From: Cryptomeria japonica
Lineage: Eukaryota > Streptophyta > Pinopsida > Cupressales > Cupressaceae
DNA length: 64,000 bases
Assembly: GCF_030272615.1 (NCBI RefSeq)
Contig: NC_081415.1
Location: 193,610,695 to 193,674,694, forward strand
Direction: 5' to 3'
The notes under the pieces were generated by a model that saw only the letters and a list, made by a program, of their open reading frames with translations, was not told where the DNA came from and made no database searches. Shown in pieces: positions 36,263 to 48,900 of the stretch (within the stretch, counting starts at the first letter, position 1; every line of letters begins with the position of its first letter). The position numbers and the translations under genes were made by a program.

Positions 36263-36440
36263 TTAACTTGTGATGCTAGGCTTAGGGCCAATTTCTTGCT
36301 GGCCTCTTGTTGTCCCTTTCTCTGCTGCTGGGTTTTTTTTTTGCTAGTCTTTTGCAGTTGTCTTGTTTTGTTTCCTCCTTGGATATATTTCGAATGTAAT
36401 CAGGTTTTAGGTCCCTTAAAACCTGTTTTTACTTAATCAA

Positions 36441-36787
36441 AAACATCAAATATCTCTCTTACATAATTCCATATGAACCATATACAAGGCATACTCAATT
36501 GATCATCCTACCAAGAGAATGGATCCACTTGATCCCATAATGAAATTCAATCACATAAGAAGATAAAAAGCATCTATTCCAATTTTACCATAAGTACTCA
36601 ATCATTCATAACACTTGCTCATATCAAGAGCTATTGATTTATTACACTTGGGAAGGCATAAGTCAAGTATCAATGCTAACGTCAATGTAAATCAAACATA
36701 CTATAATGCCCACAACTGAGGCTCACACATGAATGATAAAAATGCATAGATACATATACTAATCATCATAATAACATCTCAAGAGAT
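36441..36787. other. Host DNA left of element B
   Basis: No gene. GAGAT at 36783-36787 pairs with AAGAT at 44800-44804 as the (one mismatch) target duplication of element B. Confidence 0.55.
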
Positions 36788-37979
36788 TTTTAGGCCCAAT
36801 ATGGAAAGCTAATGTACTGAGAGGGGAGGGGTGAATCAGTACATCAAAACTTTTCTTCAATAATAACTTTACTGTTAAGCATAAATTGAATAGTGTAGAA
36901 ACACAATATAATGCTAAACCAAATAAATAACAATCATACATGATTCACTCCATAACACTTATATTTTGGTTACGTAGAAACTCTTGGTTAGAGAGAAAAA
37001 CTACAATGGGGATGGCACCCACAACTTCACTATTGCAATAATAAAGGGTGCTTGGTTAGAGCTACATGTTTAGCTATTTCTGATAGCTTACCCTATTAGG
37101 AGTATCAAGAACAGTTAGATCTACCTTGCTAAAAGATTTTACAACACTTAATCTAAATGCTACACCTAGTTAGAGGCTTTACAATTTATAGACTTGATTA
37201 GAGTCTTTTACCCTGTTAAAGGTTTCTCTTACAACTTCAAAATATTACAATAAAATCATTATAAATATCTACAACTTTACATCTGGAATGTTATAGCAGA
37301 TTCTATGTGCTCAGAATAAGATTACCTTTCTTATAGCATACCTCGGTAACCCATATAGTAACTCGGTAAACCCTTCTGTTTACTCTGTTCTTTGACTGTT
37401 CTCTGAAATCCTTCTCAATGACCTCTGTGTCTTTGTAATAGTCATAACACTTAGTGATTTCACATGTCTTGCTTCATATATTTCTATATCTTCCTTTCTG
37501 TCATACTACATGTATATATCTGATCTTAATCCATGTTGTATAAATAGATCTCTTATGTCGGTGATCCATTCATTGCTTTGATCTTACAAACATGTTTTAT
37601 CAAATGAATAACCATGCAAAATATTTCATTGGTTAGATGACCTCAAAATCATACACAATCTTTAAGTGCAATTTCTAATGTGATAACAATTCTATGTTCC
37701 TTGATCTTGTAGCACGTTTCCATATGTATGTCCAGGTTCAATGAATCTGGTAACACGTTTCACTCGGTGTATATCAACTCGGTGTGTCATCTTTGCTATT
37801 CGGTAAACATGGAATGATACTCGGTAGACAGCTCAGTGCATACTGGGCTCTGTGACTACTTTCTTATATAATCGACTGGACTGTGCATACCGACTGAATA
37901 TTTTGGTAGAGGTAACCAACTAAAGTATATAGGATAAATTTGAACATAAGACTAATGGCAACCTTAGTAAGTAGTAACA
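36788..37979 (-). repeat. 3' LTR of element B
   Basis: Nearly identical to 43647-44799. Main differences are about 23 extra bases near 37610-37632 and about 15 near 37765-37780 in this copy. The left terminus reads TTTTAGG where the right copy has TGTTAGG. Confidence 0.92.
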
Positions 37980-38355
37980 ATCTCCCCTTTTGACATTAGT
38001 TGAGATGTTTGACAAAACTACTTTCAAAGTCATAACTCAATAATCTATATACTTTGCAAAATTTTGATTATACTAACAATATATACATTTTTTAATGAAA
38101 TAGCATATCCAGATATACTCCCCTTATCAATATACTGTACAAAACTCTAATTTTGTATGCTCGGTGATCAATGTTCTGTGTGCTGCTCTTGTTCTTTGCT
38201 TATTGATCTGTTCACTGCTTGGTATACTCTGCTCTTGGATACTCTTCTCACTCTGGTCAATATACTCCCCCTGTATACTACACTCCTTTTGTTTGATACT
38301 ATACTTTGATGCTTTGAATACTATATCACTCTCCCTTTTTGACAAACATCAAAAT
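37980..38355 (-). other. 3' region of B with repeated polypurine tracts
   Basis: Sense-strand tracts: GTCAAAAGGGGAGATTG at the LTR edge, ATAAGGGGAGTATA at about 38115-38127, CAGGGGGAGTATA at 38261-38273 and GTCAAAAAGGGAGAGTG at about 38328-38344. No gene. Confidence 0.65.
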
Positions 38356-41300
38356 TTAGTTACCATTCGGTGGTGGCAACTGGTCAAAAATGGATTTGTA
38401 CTTTGTCCGTGCTTCGGTGAGAGCGACAGAGAGGGCATCCTTTACACTGTCCATTAAATAATTTTGTGCTTGAATAATAGCCAATAAAGAAATTAAGCCA
38501 TCTAATGTGCTTCCCTCTTGTGTAGTAGATAGGTGAGTGGCTCGGTTAATCTGTTCTTGAATGGATGAAAGATGAGGAAGGAATAATGTTTGAAGTGTCA
38601 TTATGTCCATCCTGATCTTGTGTTCTTCATTTCTTAGGTCCAATTGTTGACCCATGAGCTGTTGTAACTTTGTATGGAAATTCTGAACTGAATTGGGCTC
38701 TGGGGTCAACTTATTTGAGAGATCGGTGATCTCTTTCTCAATTGCTTCAATTTTATTTTTGATGTCTTTAATGAATAAAGAAAATGTACAGATTTTCTGA
38801 AATAAATAAAGAATGTGCTTGAGTTGAGAGGACAACTCAACAATAAATTTGACAAGTTTAACTTTGCCAATAGCTATAGCTTTTTGTACCTCTTCTATCA
38901 TTTTTGGAGTGAGCTCCTTGTCTTTTAGCTTGCTCAAATATTCAGATGCATCTACTCTAGATGTCTCTATCTGATTGAGAAGTTCATCCAGTTGAATATG
39001 GATGGCTGCATCGGTTGACACTGTAGCTTCAGGTAGCATATTTGATAATAGTGTTTTTACCTTCTGAAGTACTTTATTTTTCTTTTGTATGGCCATTTGT
39101 TTTTCTTGTTCGGCCTTTGCTTTGCATAGTTCACCGAATTCAATGAGTGCTTGCCCTTTTAATTTTGATATGTCAACATTGGGCAACACTATTGGTTTTG
39201 ACAAATCTACTTTGAAGCTATGCTTTTTCATCTTCTTTTCTTTAGATTTGGCCAGTTGAACCAATACAATGGCTTGTGAGGCTTGATGACCCTCGGTAGG
39301 TTGCTCGGTAGAGGCAACACTTTGGTTGGTTTCTTTTGCCTCTGTAGTGTCCTTTGGTGTTTCGGTACTTGGTGTCTCAGTTGTAATAGTTTCAGTGCTA
39401 GAAGGATCCTGAGATGTCTGTTCTTGAGTAGTACCTTCTCCTACTGTAGACTTGTGACCCTCGGTGCCTTTATCTATATCCTGAGGGGCTTCGATTGAGA
39501 TAGGTTGATTGACTGGTGGATAAGGCTGAACTTGTTCCAAGATAGATTGACTGGATACAAGTTTTGCATATGCATTGCCTTCTATCATTTCCTGTTCAGG
39601 TGCCTCTGTATCGATGATATCTTCATCTATTTGAATGGTGTCTGCAGGGTCTTGCTCAGTAGCATCAAGATCTTGTTCGGTGACATCAACTATTTCAACT
39701 TCAGCTTGCTCACCAGCATCCTTGATTCTAAAGATTTCCTGCCACTTTTCTTTTGGCTCATTTTCCACTTCAATATACAGCCCATTCATCAGTTTCAAGG
39801 CTTTTTGTTTGACGACGAACTTTGTGTGGTAGGTTGTCAGATGTTCTTTTATTTCAGCTACCGACATGTCAGGAAAGAGATGTACCAGACTTCTTTCTTT
39901 GATTTGTTTCTCTAAGTCCAGGGCATATTGCCACAATATGTGCATATAATTCTTTTGGAAGAGAATTAGAGACTTCTAATGGGACCAATCAGAATTTCAA
40001 AAGTGTGCAGATGACAGCTTCTTCTATTTGTCTCTTTTCATCTTCATTTCTGGATTCATACTTAACATATCTGAAGGATCCAAATCCATCATATTCCTTC
40101 AGATTAGTACAAAATTTTTCAACACTATGTACATTTACCTTCTTGCTCTTGACAATGTGAAATTTGCTGGCATCCTCAGATTCGGTGTCACTAGACTCTT
40201 TTGTCGGAATGAGTCTCCGAGTAGATTTCTTGTAAGTTTTTGTTACCTTGGGAACAGTAACACTCTTTGTTTTCTTACTCGATGAAGCTGCAAATGCTCT
40301 TGTATTAGGTTGCTTAGTAGGAGGAATCGGTGAGGCCTTTGGTGTGTCCTGTTTCTTTCTTTTCAACACTTTTTCCTTAGGCAATTCGGTGCTTAGTGTT
40401 ATAGATGCCTCTTGGGCTTCAGATTCCTCTTCGGTAATGGCTATAGTGCCTTTGATAGGTGTGGAGGAAGAATCTTCTCCGAATTTCTCCGATAATGCCT
40501 TTATCATCTTTGTTGCCTTTCTTGTAGCTTTGGGTACTGCAATGCTCATTTTTACTTTTTCTTTCACTTCTTCATAGGTTCCATACCTCAGCTCAGTAGC
40601 ATGCCTTGGTAATGTAAGGAATGCATCAATTTGCTATTGTGTGATGTCAAAATCAATCTTGTAACCCATAGGTGACAAAGATTGAGTTCTTGGTTCCATA
40701 GCATTCACATAACAGTAATTAGTGTCTACTTCAAAACATATGTCATCTTTGTATTTCTCCACTAGCTTGGATGGAATCCAGTACCTATTATGCATTTTGT
40801 CTTGAAACTTACTAAAGTAATCATCCATAATATCATTAAAATTATCACCTAGCTTCTTGATGAAGTCATTTATCTGATGGGTGATTGGTCGGTGTAGATC
40901 CCAAACAACTTTACTGACTGATGGAAAGAATTTTTCAAAATAGAAAAAACATGCATACAAGTAGTGATCCAAACTTTAGTGTATTAGCCGAGTTGTTCTT
41001 CTTCAGCTTCCTGATGGTGTTCCAATTCTCAAATAGGTTTTTCAGCAACACCTCACATAGATCAATTTCATTCCCTTTTTCACAATTTTGTATGCTAAGT
41101 CTACAGCTGCACAGGGTACACTGTTTTCCCTTGCCGATTGGAAGAAACAGTAACCAATTACTCTAATGGAAAACTTTAGTTCTGCATCAGTGACATTGTT
41201 CAATTTCAGTCCTCTGCAATCTGATTCCACTCCAGTTAAACTGATCAATTCCTTCTGTGATATCATCTTTTGAGCTCAGGCATGATCATAAATAGGGTAA

Positions 41301-41710
41301 CCAGTAATCAGATGAATAATTTCCTTGGTAATCTTAAATGGTTTCTCTTCTAACCACATGAAATCATCATGAACTCTTCTCAGAACAAACTTGACCCACT
41401 GGGGTTTCAACACACGGGGATATGTTAGGGCTTCAGTTAATCCCTTGATCTTAATGTGCTCATACTTGCTATCCATTTTACCATTGGTGCACAATTCATC
41501 ATAGGTGTCCTTGATTTCAACATGACCGAGTTCTTCAACATGACATTTGGTGAAGAATCTCACATCTTCGACTAATAACACTCTATCCAGGATGAGTGAA
41601 AATGCAGTTTTGTCATTCAGTTCAGATGCAACTTTGGGTGTTAAAGAGTATTTTAGTGAGGGCTTTTCAACATTCTTAACAACGATGGGATCTTGGATCT
41701 TAGGTGCCAT
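38356..41710 (-). pseudogene. ORF2 of element B, large protein of unknown function
   Basis: From ATG 41710 (MAPKIQDPIVV) to TAA/TGA-type stop at 38356, about 1,118 codons. The first three fifths are in one frame with a few stops (about 41274, 40950-41040 and 40632); a frameshift near 39950-39990 leads to an unbroken 529-codon end. The N-terminus has CHVEELGHVEIKDTYDEL, FVLRRVHDDFMWLEE and KITKEIIHLITGYP, then LVEKYKDDICFEVD and SPMGYKIDFD. All have counterparts in ORF2 of A and C. Next come a basic Lys-rich tract (40100-40400), an acidic Thr/Glu-rich tract (39240-39700) and a long coiled coil (38400-39200). No membrane segment or catalytic motif is evident. Confidence 0.82.
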
Positions 41711-42236
41711 TTGTAGATTTCAGATAAAAACTAACAAAAGATCCTTAGGGTTTGAATATTTTCAAATGGTAGACACTTCACACTTAGCAGATAATGACAA
41801 CTTGATAAGATCGGTAAACCAGCTTAACAATGCATTGAGATTGATGTAAATACCTTGAATTTTTCTTTGTAGGAGGTTTGATCGCCTTTGAATCGCTTTC
41901 TCTACTCTCTTGAAAACTTGGTGAGTGAAAAATGACTACGTAAATGCTTTAAGTACACAATATACCTTATCAGGCTCCATGCAGGTTAGGTCAAAAGCAT
42001 TAAATGCACTCGGTTCCACTAAACTTTATTTCCTTTTTTTTGCGCTTTAACCGAGTAACCAAACTTCCTTCATTTACCAACTTGATAGGTTTCCTGTAGT
42101 GCTCCAAAAGACTTTGATAGAATTTCAAACTTACTACTACATCTTAACTATGTAGATTTTGAATTAAGTAGATAATAAAATAGGAACTGTTAAGATTTAA
42201 CCTTGAGAGAAAGCAATCCCTTCATACCTTTACCGA
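41711..42236 (-). promoter_or_regulatory. ORF1-ORF2 spacer of element B
   Basis: No ORF. The sense strand carries GGTATATTGTG at about 41956-41966, TTTTTCACTCACCAAG near 41910-41926 and AAGGTATTTA near 41843-41852. The last two blocks also occur in the spacer of element A. A promoter is possible. Confidence 0.35.
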
Positions 42237-43584
42237 TTAATTTGGAATAGGAGTACCTAACTCGGTAGGTAAGGTGCTTTCTTCATTTGACACAATTTCC
42301 TTCTTTTTCCAAATCATCTTTAATTTTTCTTTTATTTCCTCAGTGTCTTTTCTAGGTTGATCTCTGCAATCTCCAATCAAGTGTCCTACTTTGTGACAAT
42401 GAAAACATGTCATACCAGGATTTCTCCATGATCTTCAGTTGTTCATCCCAAACCTTATAAAGTAGTTGGCACTTATATGTCCATATCTTCCACAACATTC
42501 ACACCATATCCTTGTATTGTAATCCCATGGTACTACAACATATTGTCGATTAAGATCTCTGTGGGTTTGGTAGCTTCCAATATTTGCTTTGTGTGCATAC
42601 CATATATAGTTCTTTTGCTTATACCAACACTTCTTGGTACTATGTCCATATCTATTGCATTTTTTACAAAACCCTTTAAATTTTGCCTTTTGATAATTGT
42701 TAACAAACTTTGTCCTACATTGATTAGATGTGTGACCATATTTATTGTAATTGTAACCCATTGGACTTAGTGACATTCGGTTGCTTACCTTTTCTGATTT
42801 GGCACATGTTGGCAGTGTGACCTTGATTTCCACAGTAGTTGCAAATAGGCTTCTTTCTTTTGATGATCTTCTTGATTCCAATTTGCTTTGATGATTCTCC
42901 TCTCTCGGTAGTATGAATTCCCTTCTTGGTAGAGTCTTTTCCTTTGTAACCAAGTCCTGCATCTTTGTTGGGTCGTCTTGTATTCAGTTGCTTATCCAAC
43001 ATCTATGTTGCTTCATAACTCTTCTTCAGTGTTTCTTTGGATTTCTTCTTTGTTTCAAGTTCATTGGTCAACCTTGATACTTCAAATTTCAATGCTTGAT
43101 TCTCATCATCTTTCAGATTTGCTTCATCATGTGCATAACCTAGTTGATTTGACAGGTTTTGTTGAATTCCAGTCAACCTTGTGATTTCATCATTTTTATC
43201 AGATACTAAGGCTTCAAGTTGTTGTTTCTCTCTTTCTAGATCTCTTACTTTATCCTCGGCTGTCCTCAATATATCAAGATTTTCAGTCATCTGTGTGCTG
43301 AAATGTTCATGTTCTCTTTTCATTGCTTTTAGTTTATCAACCAGTGCTTTGTTCTTTTCTTTCAATACTCCAATCATTTCTTCAGTCTCTTCAGATATAC
43401 TATTCTCAAATGATGTCTCAATTTGTTTCACTAACTCTTGAGAGTCCTTCAAATCATCAGATAATCTTCTTCTCACTTTCAGAGATTTTTGCATTTGCCT
43501 TTGCATGTCTGCAATCACTTGATTAGCATGATCTAGCTCTTCTTGTAGATACACAATCCTCCAAGATTGTTTATAGCCTTCCAT
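42237..43584 (-). pseudogene. ORF1 of element B: coiled coil and zinc-knuckle array
   Basis: ATG 43584 (MEGYKQSWRIVYLQEEL) opens about 449 codons, with a stop at 43003-43005 and a frameshift near 42770. Residues 1-190 are continuous coiled coil (Glu/Lys/Leu heptads). Knuckles follow: CNYCGNQGHTANMC, one with the pair changed (YNYNKYGHTSNQC), CKKCNRYGHSTKKC, CECCGRYGHISANY with the last Cys changed, and CFHCHKVGHLIGDC. That is five recognisable CCHC units. Gag-like RNA binding is inferred. The start was chosen as the first Met after the primer site. Confidence 0.83.
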
Positions 43585-43632
43585 TGATAAGTTCTTTCTC
43601 TTTAGGTAGTTAAACCCTTTTCCAAGATTGAA

Positions 43633-43644
43633 GCTCTGATACCA
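43633..43644 (-). promoter_or_regulatory. Primer binding site of element B
   Basis: Minus strand TGGTATCAGAGC two bases inside the 5' LTR. Confidence 0.88.
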
Positions 43645-43646
43645 AT

Positions 43647-44799
43647 TGTTAGGCCCAATATGGAAAGCTAATGTACTGAGAGGGGAGGGGTGAATTAGTA
43701 CATCAAAAAATTTCTTCAACAATAACTTTACTGTTAAGCATAAACTGAATAGTGTAGAAACATAATATAATGCTAAACCAAATAAACAACAATCATACAT
43801 GATTCACTCCATAACACTTATATTTTGGTTACGTAGAAACTCTTGGTTAGAGAGAAAAACTGCGGTGGGGATGGCACCCACAACTTCACTACTGCAATAA
43901 TAAAGGGTGCTCAATTAGAGCTACATGTTTAGCTATTTCTGATAGCTTACCCTGTTAGGAGTATCAAGATCTGTTAGATCTACCTTGCTAAAGGATTTTA
44001 CAACACTTACTCTAAATGTTGCACCTGGTTAGAGGCTTTACAATTTATAGACTTGATTAGAGTCTTTTACCCTGTTAAAGGTTTCTCTTACAACTTCAAA
44101 ATATTACAATAAAATCATTACAAATATTTGCAACTTTACATCTGGAATGTTATAGCAGATTCTATGTGCTCAGAATAAGATTACCTTGCTTATAGCATAC
44201 CTCAGTAACCCATGTAGTAACTCGGTAAACCCTTTTGTTTACTCTGTTCTTTGACTGTTCTCTGAAATCCTTCTCGGTGACCTATGTGTCTTTGTAACAG
44301 TCATAACACTTAGTGCTTTCACATGTCTTGCTTCATATATTTCTATATCTTCCTTTCTATCATACTACATGTATATATCTGATCTTAATCCATGTTGTAT
44401 AAATAGATCTCTTATGTCGGTGATCCATTCATTGCTTTGATCTTACAAACATGTTTTATCAAATGAATAAGATGACCTCAAAATCATACACAATCTTTAA
44501 GTGTAATTTCCAATGTGATAACGGTTCTATGTTCCTTGATCTTGTAGCACGTTTCCATATGTATGTCCAGGTTCAATGAATCTGGTAACACGTTTCACTC
44601 GGTGTCTCATCTTTGCTACTCGGTAAACATGGAATGATACTTGGTAGACAGCTCAGTGGATACTGGGCTCTGTGACTACTTTCTTCTATAACCGACTGGA
44701 TTGTGCATATCGACTGAATATTTTGGTAGAGGTAACCGACTAGAGTATATAGAGTAACTTTGAACATAAGACTAATGGCAACCTTAGTAAGTAGTAACA
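43647..44799 (-). repeat. 5' LTR of element B
   Basis: Starts TGTTAGG and ends GTAACA on the plus strand; copy of 36788-37979. Confidence 0.92.
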
Positions 44800-45954
44800 A
44801 AGATCATATACATAATGTATAATAATTCCATTACTTGAGAAGCAACCTAAAGGTTTCCAAATCATGGAATTTGATCACGGATTGATCCCAATCCACAAGT
44901 ACAAGTGTAATTAGACTCTGGAATCAAGACAAATTGGGGAGACAACTCAAACCAGACAATGAAGAGGTCTAAGACCCAAAATTAGCTCACTACCAAGCAA
45001 TTGCATTATTCTTACAATATTTGCATAATTCTAGGCTACAATTACATAACTTTGCATTAGGTGTGTGAAACTGCTCTAGAAAGCCATCTAAGGCATAAAA
45101 TTTGACAAAAAAAGGCATGGGAGGAAAAATTAGGGACCAACCCATTTGAGAATTACCTCATGAAACTCTAAAAACACAAACACAACACCCATATGATAAT
45201 CCCAAAGAAAACTATGTAGCATTTCCCTTAAGACGCCCCAATTGACACCCACATACACAAAATTTGAATGACACATCATGCACACACAACCGAATTATCT
45301 CATCTAGGGTTCCAAAGCACTTATTGGGCCATTAAAATCATTTATAAACTAGTTTAAGGTTTGAGAAGAAGGAAACAAGGGAAATCTAAAGAGCCCTACC
45401 TCATTTGCCCCAAATTGGAAAAATGCAAGGGTCATTGAATATACCCAACCAATTCACACATCCTTTTGATAACTTTTTTTTTTTTGCACATCCTTTTGAT
45501 AACTTGACAACTTCTTTATTCCTTATCCAATGCAAAAAACCACATCCAATCCAATCTACAAATGGATTCAGACTCCCCATTTCAAAATCCAAACATGAAG
45601 AGGGTTTTTGAGAGAGAGGAAGAAGAAGAAAAATGACTAAGTGTTGAGAAAATGAACTCTACTAAAAAATATAAATTCACTTTTTGTGAGGAATATAATA
45701 ATAACAATAATATCAAATTAAACTTAAAATGCCAATAAACCTCCCAAAAGACCCCAATAATAAATCACTTAACTCTCATTAAATCAAACACAAATAAGAC
45801 ACATTTCACATTTATGTATTTAATTACTTCAATGATATAAAATTACCATTAATGCATGTAATAAGATGTCAACATTTCCAAATGATCGACTATGCACAAA
45901 CAATCATTATGGGTCGACTCAACATCACGACTACTTTTTTTGAAAGCTACAAAC
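44800..45954. repeat. Non-coding dispersed repeat, copy 2 (right part)
   Basis: No gene. The stretch 45395-45810 aligns with 10290-10660. A local tandem duplication of CACATCCTTTTGATAAC occurs at about 45458-45505, separated by a T-run. Confidence 0.5.
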
Positions 45955-48900
45955 TGTAGTAGTCAGGGCTCAAAATAATAAAATAATTAAAATAGTGAAA
46001 TCAAGATAATTGCCCTAATCAAGGGACAACGAATTTGGTTCAGTGTAATAACTCACTTAACTTAATCCAAAAATATCAACTAATTTTTTTTATATATATA
46101 AATTATAATTTCTTATTCTTACTTATTCTTAATTGTGTTTGATTCAATCACATACTCAGGTACATCTATCCAAACAGGATAGGTATCCATCCAACCGGGA
46201 TGGGCATCTAACCATATGGGTTAGGCATCTAGCCATACAATTTAGGCATCTATCCATACGGGGCTAAGCATCTAACCATACGAGTTAGGCATCTAACCAT
46301 ACAAGTTAGGAATCTATCCATACGGGATAGGAGGTTTCATCTATCCAATTTGAGATAGACATCTACCCAAACAAGGTAGGCATCTATTCATAAGAATAGG
46401 ATACGCTTTGGCTAGAGACTTTAGACTCATCGGGACCATCTATGTCTTGATCCACTCTCTAAAGACTACACTCCCCTACTAGGAGTGCACCGAGGTCTCT
46501 GTCCTTAGGAGTATAAAAATATTTACATAAACAAGCTTGAGTTTTGCCTCGGAATCCGGCCTGAAGCCTTGGGAAGTGAAGCAAATCCATACGGGATTCC
46601 TTCTGAGTATGCATTGAATTAATTTTAATCTTTCAATTAGTATTTGCACCATTTGATTAAAAGATCAAGGAGCTTCGAGAACCAACTACTCACCCATAAC
46701 CAAATCCTAATCCCCATCCCTTAATGCTTGATTACAAGGGAAAAATCCATCCCTAGACTGCCTACATATCCGTTTCGGCACTAGATCAAGGCATGTAGTA
46801 TGTAGTTCTGGTTTCTAACTATGGTTTAGTTTAAATTGTTCGGTGGGTACGCAACCCTTTCTAGGGTCAATATCCCAAACAATTTCTCTGTTGTTGCTAC
46901 CCACGATGGTAGCTCTATAGCAAAAAGGCTCAAGGTGGCCTTCTACTTGTGGCCTAAAATAACTAAGTCATATTTCCTATTAAAATGTCACCCTTAAACC
47001 TTTATCATCCTCTAAAAATTATCAAGATATATAAATTAATCCATATCATCACACACCACCAAGCCCTAATGGGGTTTTATAAGGTTTAACTAAACGAATG
47101 TAAATTCATTTTAAAAATTATCTTTTTAGATTATCGATCCAAGGGGGATTACCCGCCCCTTGTATTTTTAACTTCCATATGACCCTTATTTCTCCTTGGC
47201 GATTTATAGGGATGATGCCACAAACGTCATTGTTGTAGCTTTATTAGGCGTTAAGTGCATTAGTTCAACACAATGACATTACCCATAAGCGTGACCTAAA
47301 AACACCATAGATACCGAACACTGTTAAGGTTTTGGTTTCACCTCCTCTTGTTTAGTTGTCTAACTAAGAATATAATTTTGAATTCATGAATCTTATGTAA
47401 AGTAATATACTAATACAATCATGAAAATGAAACTATAATATACAAGGAATTTTTTCTTGAAAACTTGTAAAATTATAACTTATGAAAAAGATTGAAAAAC
47501 TTCTTGGAAGGTATTAAATTGCTTAAATAAAATCCAATGCCTAGGTAGAAGGGCCTTAGAAATGAATTTTAACACTTACTCGACTGAAGGAAAAACTTAA
47601 TATTAATAAGATTGAAAGTAATCGCATTATTGATAATCATCTAATTCTTCCACTTGAAGCAACATGAATTTTATCTTTAATTATTTCCCACAAATGATAA
47701 CCTTACTTTAAATATGAATCTTAATGCTTGAAAGGCACTAATTTTCTTAAAGGAAATTAAATTATCTAATAATAATACTTTGAAAATAAATTTAATATTC
47801 ACTTGTTTCAAGGAAAAAGAAAAGAACTATTAACGATAAGCTTTAATAACCACAATATTTTAATCACTAATTGTTTGAAAATAAGATTAGAAGAGAGTCT
47901 AATACTTGCTAATCAACTAACATAAAATAGAGACTCTAGGCAATTCAAATCAATCTTCTTCTTGTTTCTTTACAGCCAGTGTTAATTCCTTTGCAATATT
48001 ATAAGAGATAACTAACTAATTCTTCCACTTGAAGTAACGTTTTACCCTTAGATATTTCCTACAAAATAATAACCGTATAATTCTTAATTTCTTTACTTCA
48101 ATTTAATTCTCTAAGTGGTCATAGGATACGTTTCTTGAAAACTCATTTACTTGATAAGGATAAGGATCCAATAATCTAGAACAATTAATTCTAACTTAAT
48201 TAAAACAAAGTTCGTTAGACATATATAAAGAATATGATTACTTGATTTGAGATTCACAAGATAAGTCAAGTCTTATGTTAAAGGATTTCAGGTTTGATAC
48301 TCTTTTGGTTTTCAAGTAAAGTTCCTCCACTTCCCAATTAATAGTAATGTTCTAACAAAAATAGATTTTACTATGAAGATCAACTATGGAAATTGCCTCT
48401 ACCTTAAATGTAACTCTTCCTTTTACTAGTCCTATGTTCCTTTAAAGTTAGGAGATAAATTTGACTACTATTAGATTTGACTATTATAAATGACTTGATT
48501 ATTTAAATATTCAACCTACTACTACTAAGAGACTACCATCCAAATTGAGAAAGGCCATTATATCTAGCTTCTTGTAACTTGTATGATAACATCAGTTATG
48601 CAACTTCCATGGTGCTTGAAGTAGACAATTGGTTGAGGACTATGCATCTGAGCATGAACATATTAAATTTAAATTGATAATCATAGAGATATATACTAAT
48701 AATTCATATTGAATTGAAATGCCAGCTAACAACCCCGATAAATCTCATCTAACCGAATGATTCTGAATTACAAGTGGGTTGTAACCAAATAAAAGTTTAC
48801 CAACCAAATTTTGCTTAGAAAGTAAAGTTTTCAAATTATTAATTAATAGGTAGTTCTAAAATAAATTTAAAATATTTGAAGAGGGGAAAACAGATTTGAA

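Larger units (their letters stand above)
34227..36440 (+). mobile_element. LINE 2: 5'-truncated non-LTR element with an extra 3' ORF
   Basis: Starts inside an RNase H, continues with a frame of about 600 codons and ends in a LINE-like 3' UTR (36263-36440; TTTTAGGTCCCTTAAAACC, then A-rich). A diverged duplication is possible: AAATGCTAAATATCT at about 34208-34222 against AAACATCAAATATCT near 36440-36454. The 5' truncation is the usual LINE outcome. The extra ORF after RNase H is unusual. Confidence 0.65.
36788..44799 (-). mobile_element. Element B: pol-less LTR element with ORF1 and ORF2, second family
   Basis: LTRs of about 1.19 and 1.15 kb flank 5.67 kb. Minus-strand order: 5' LTR, primer site, ORF1 (42237-43584), spacer, ORF2 (38356-41710), several purine tracts, 3' LTR. 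It is flanked by GAGAT/AAGAT. The LTR sequence differs from A and C apart from the terminal TGTT...CTAACA pattern and a shared CCCCTCTCAGTA block, so this is a separate family with the same gene plan. No pol motif was found in any frame. ORF2 is the best preserved of the three. Confidence 0.88.

Noticed and set aside
39283-40577. Plus-strand ORFs of 65-136 aa with hydrophobic stretches suggesting membrane proteins
   Set aside because: They are complements of ORF2 of element B, whose continuous minus-strand frame and homologues are better supported.
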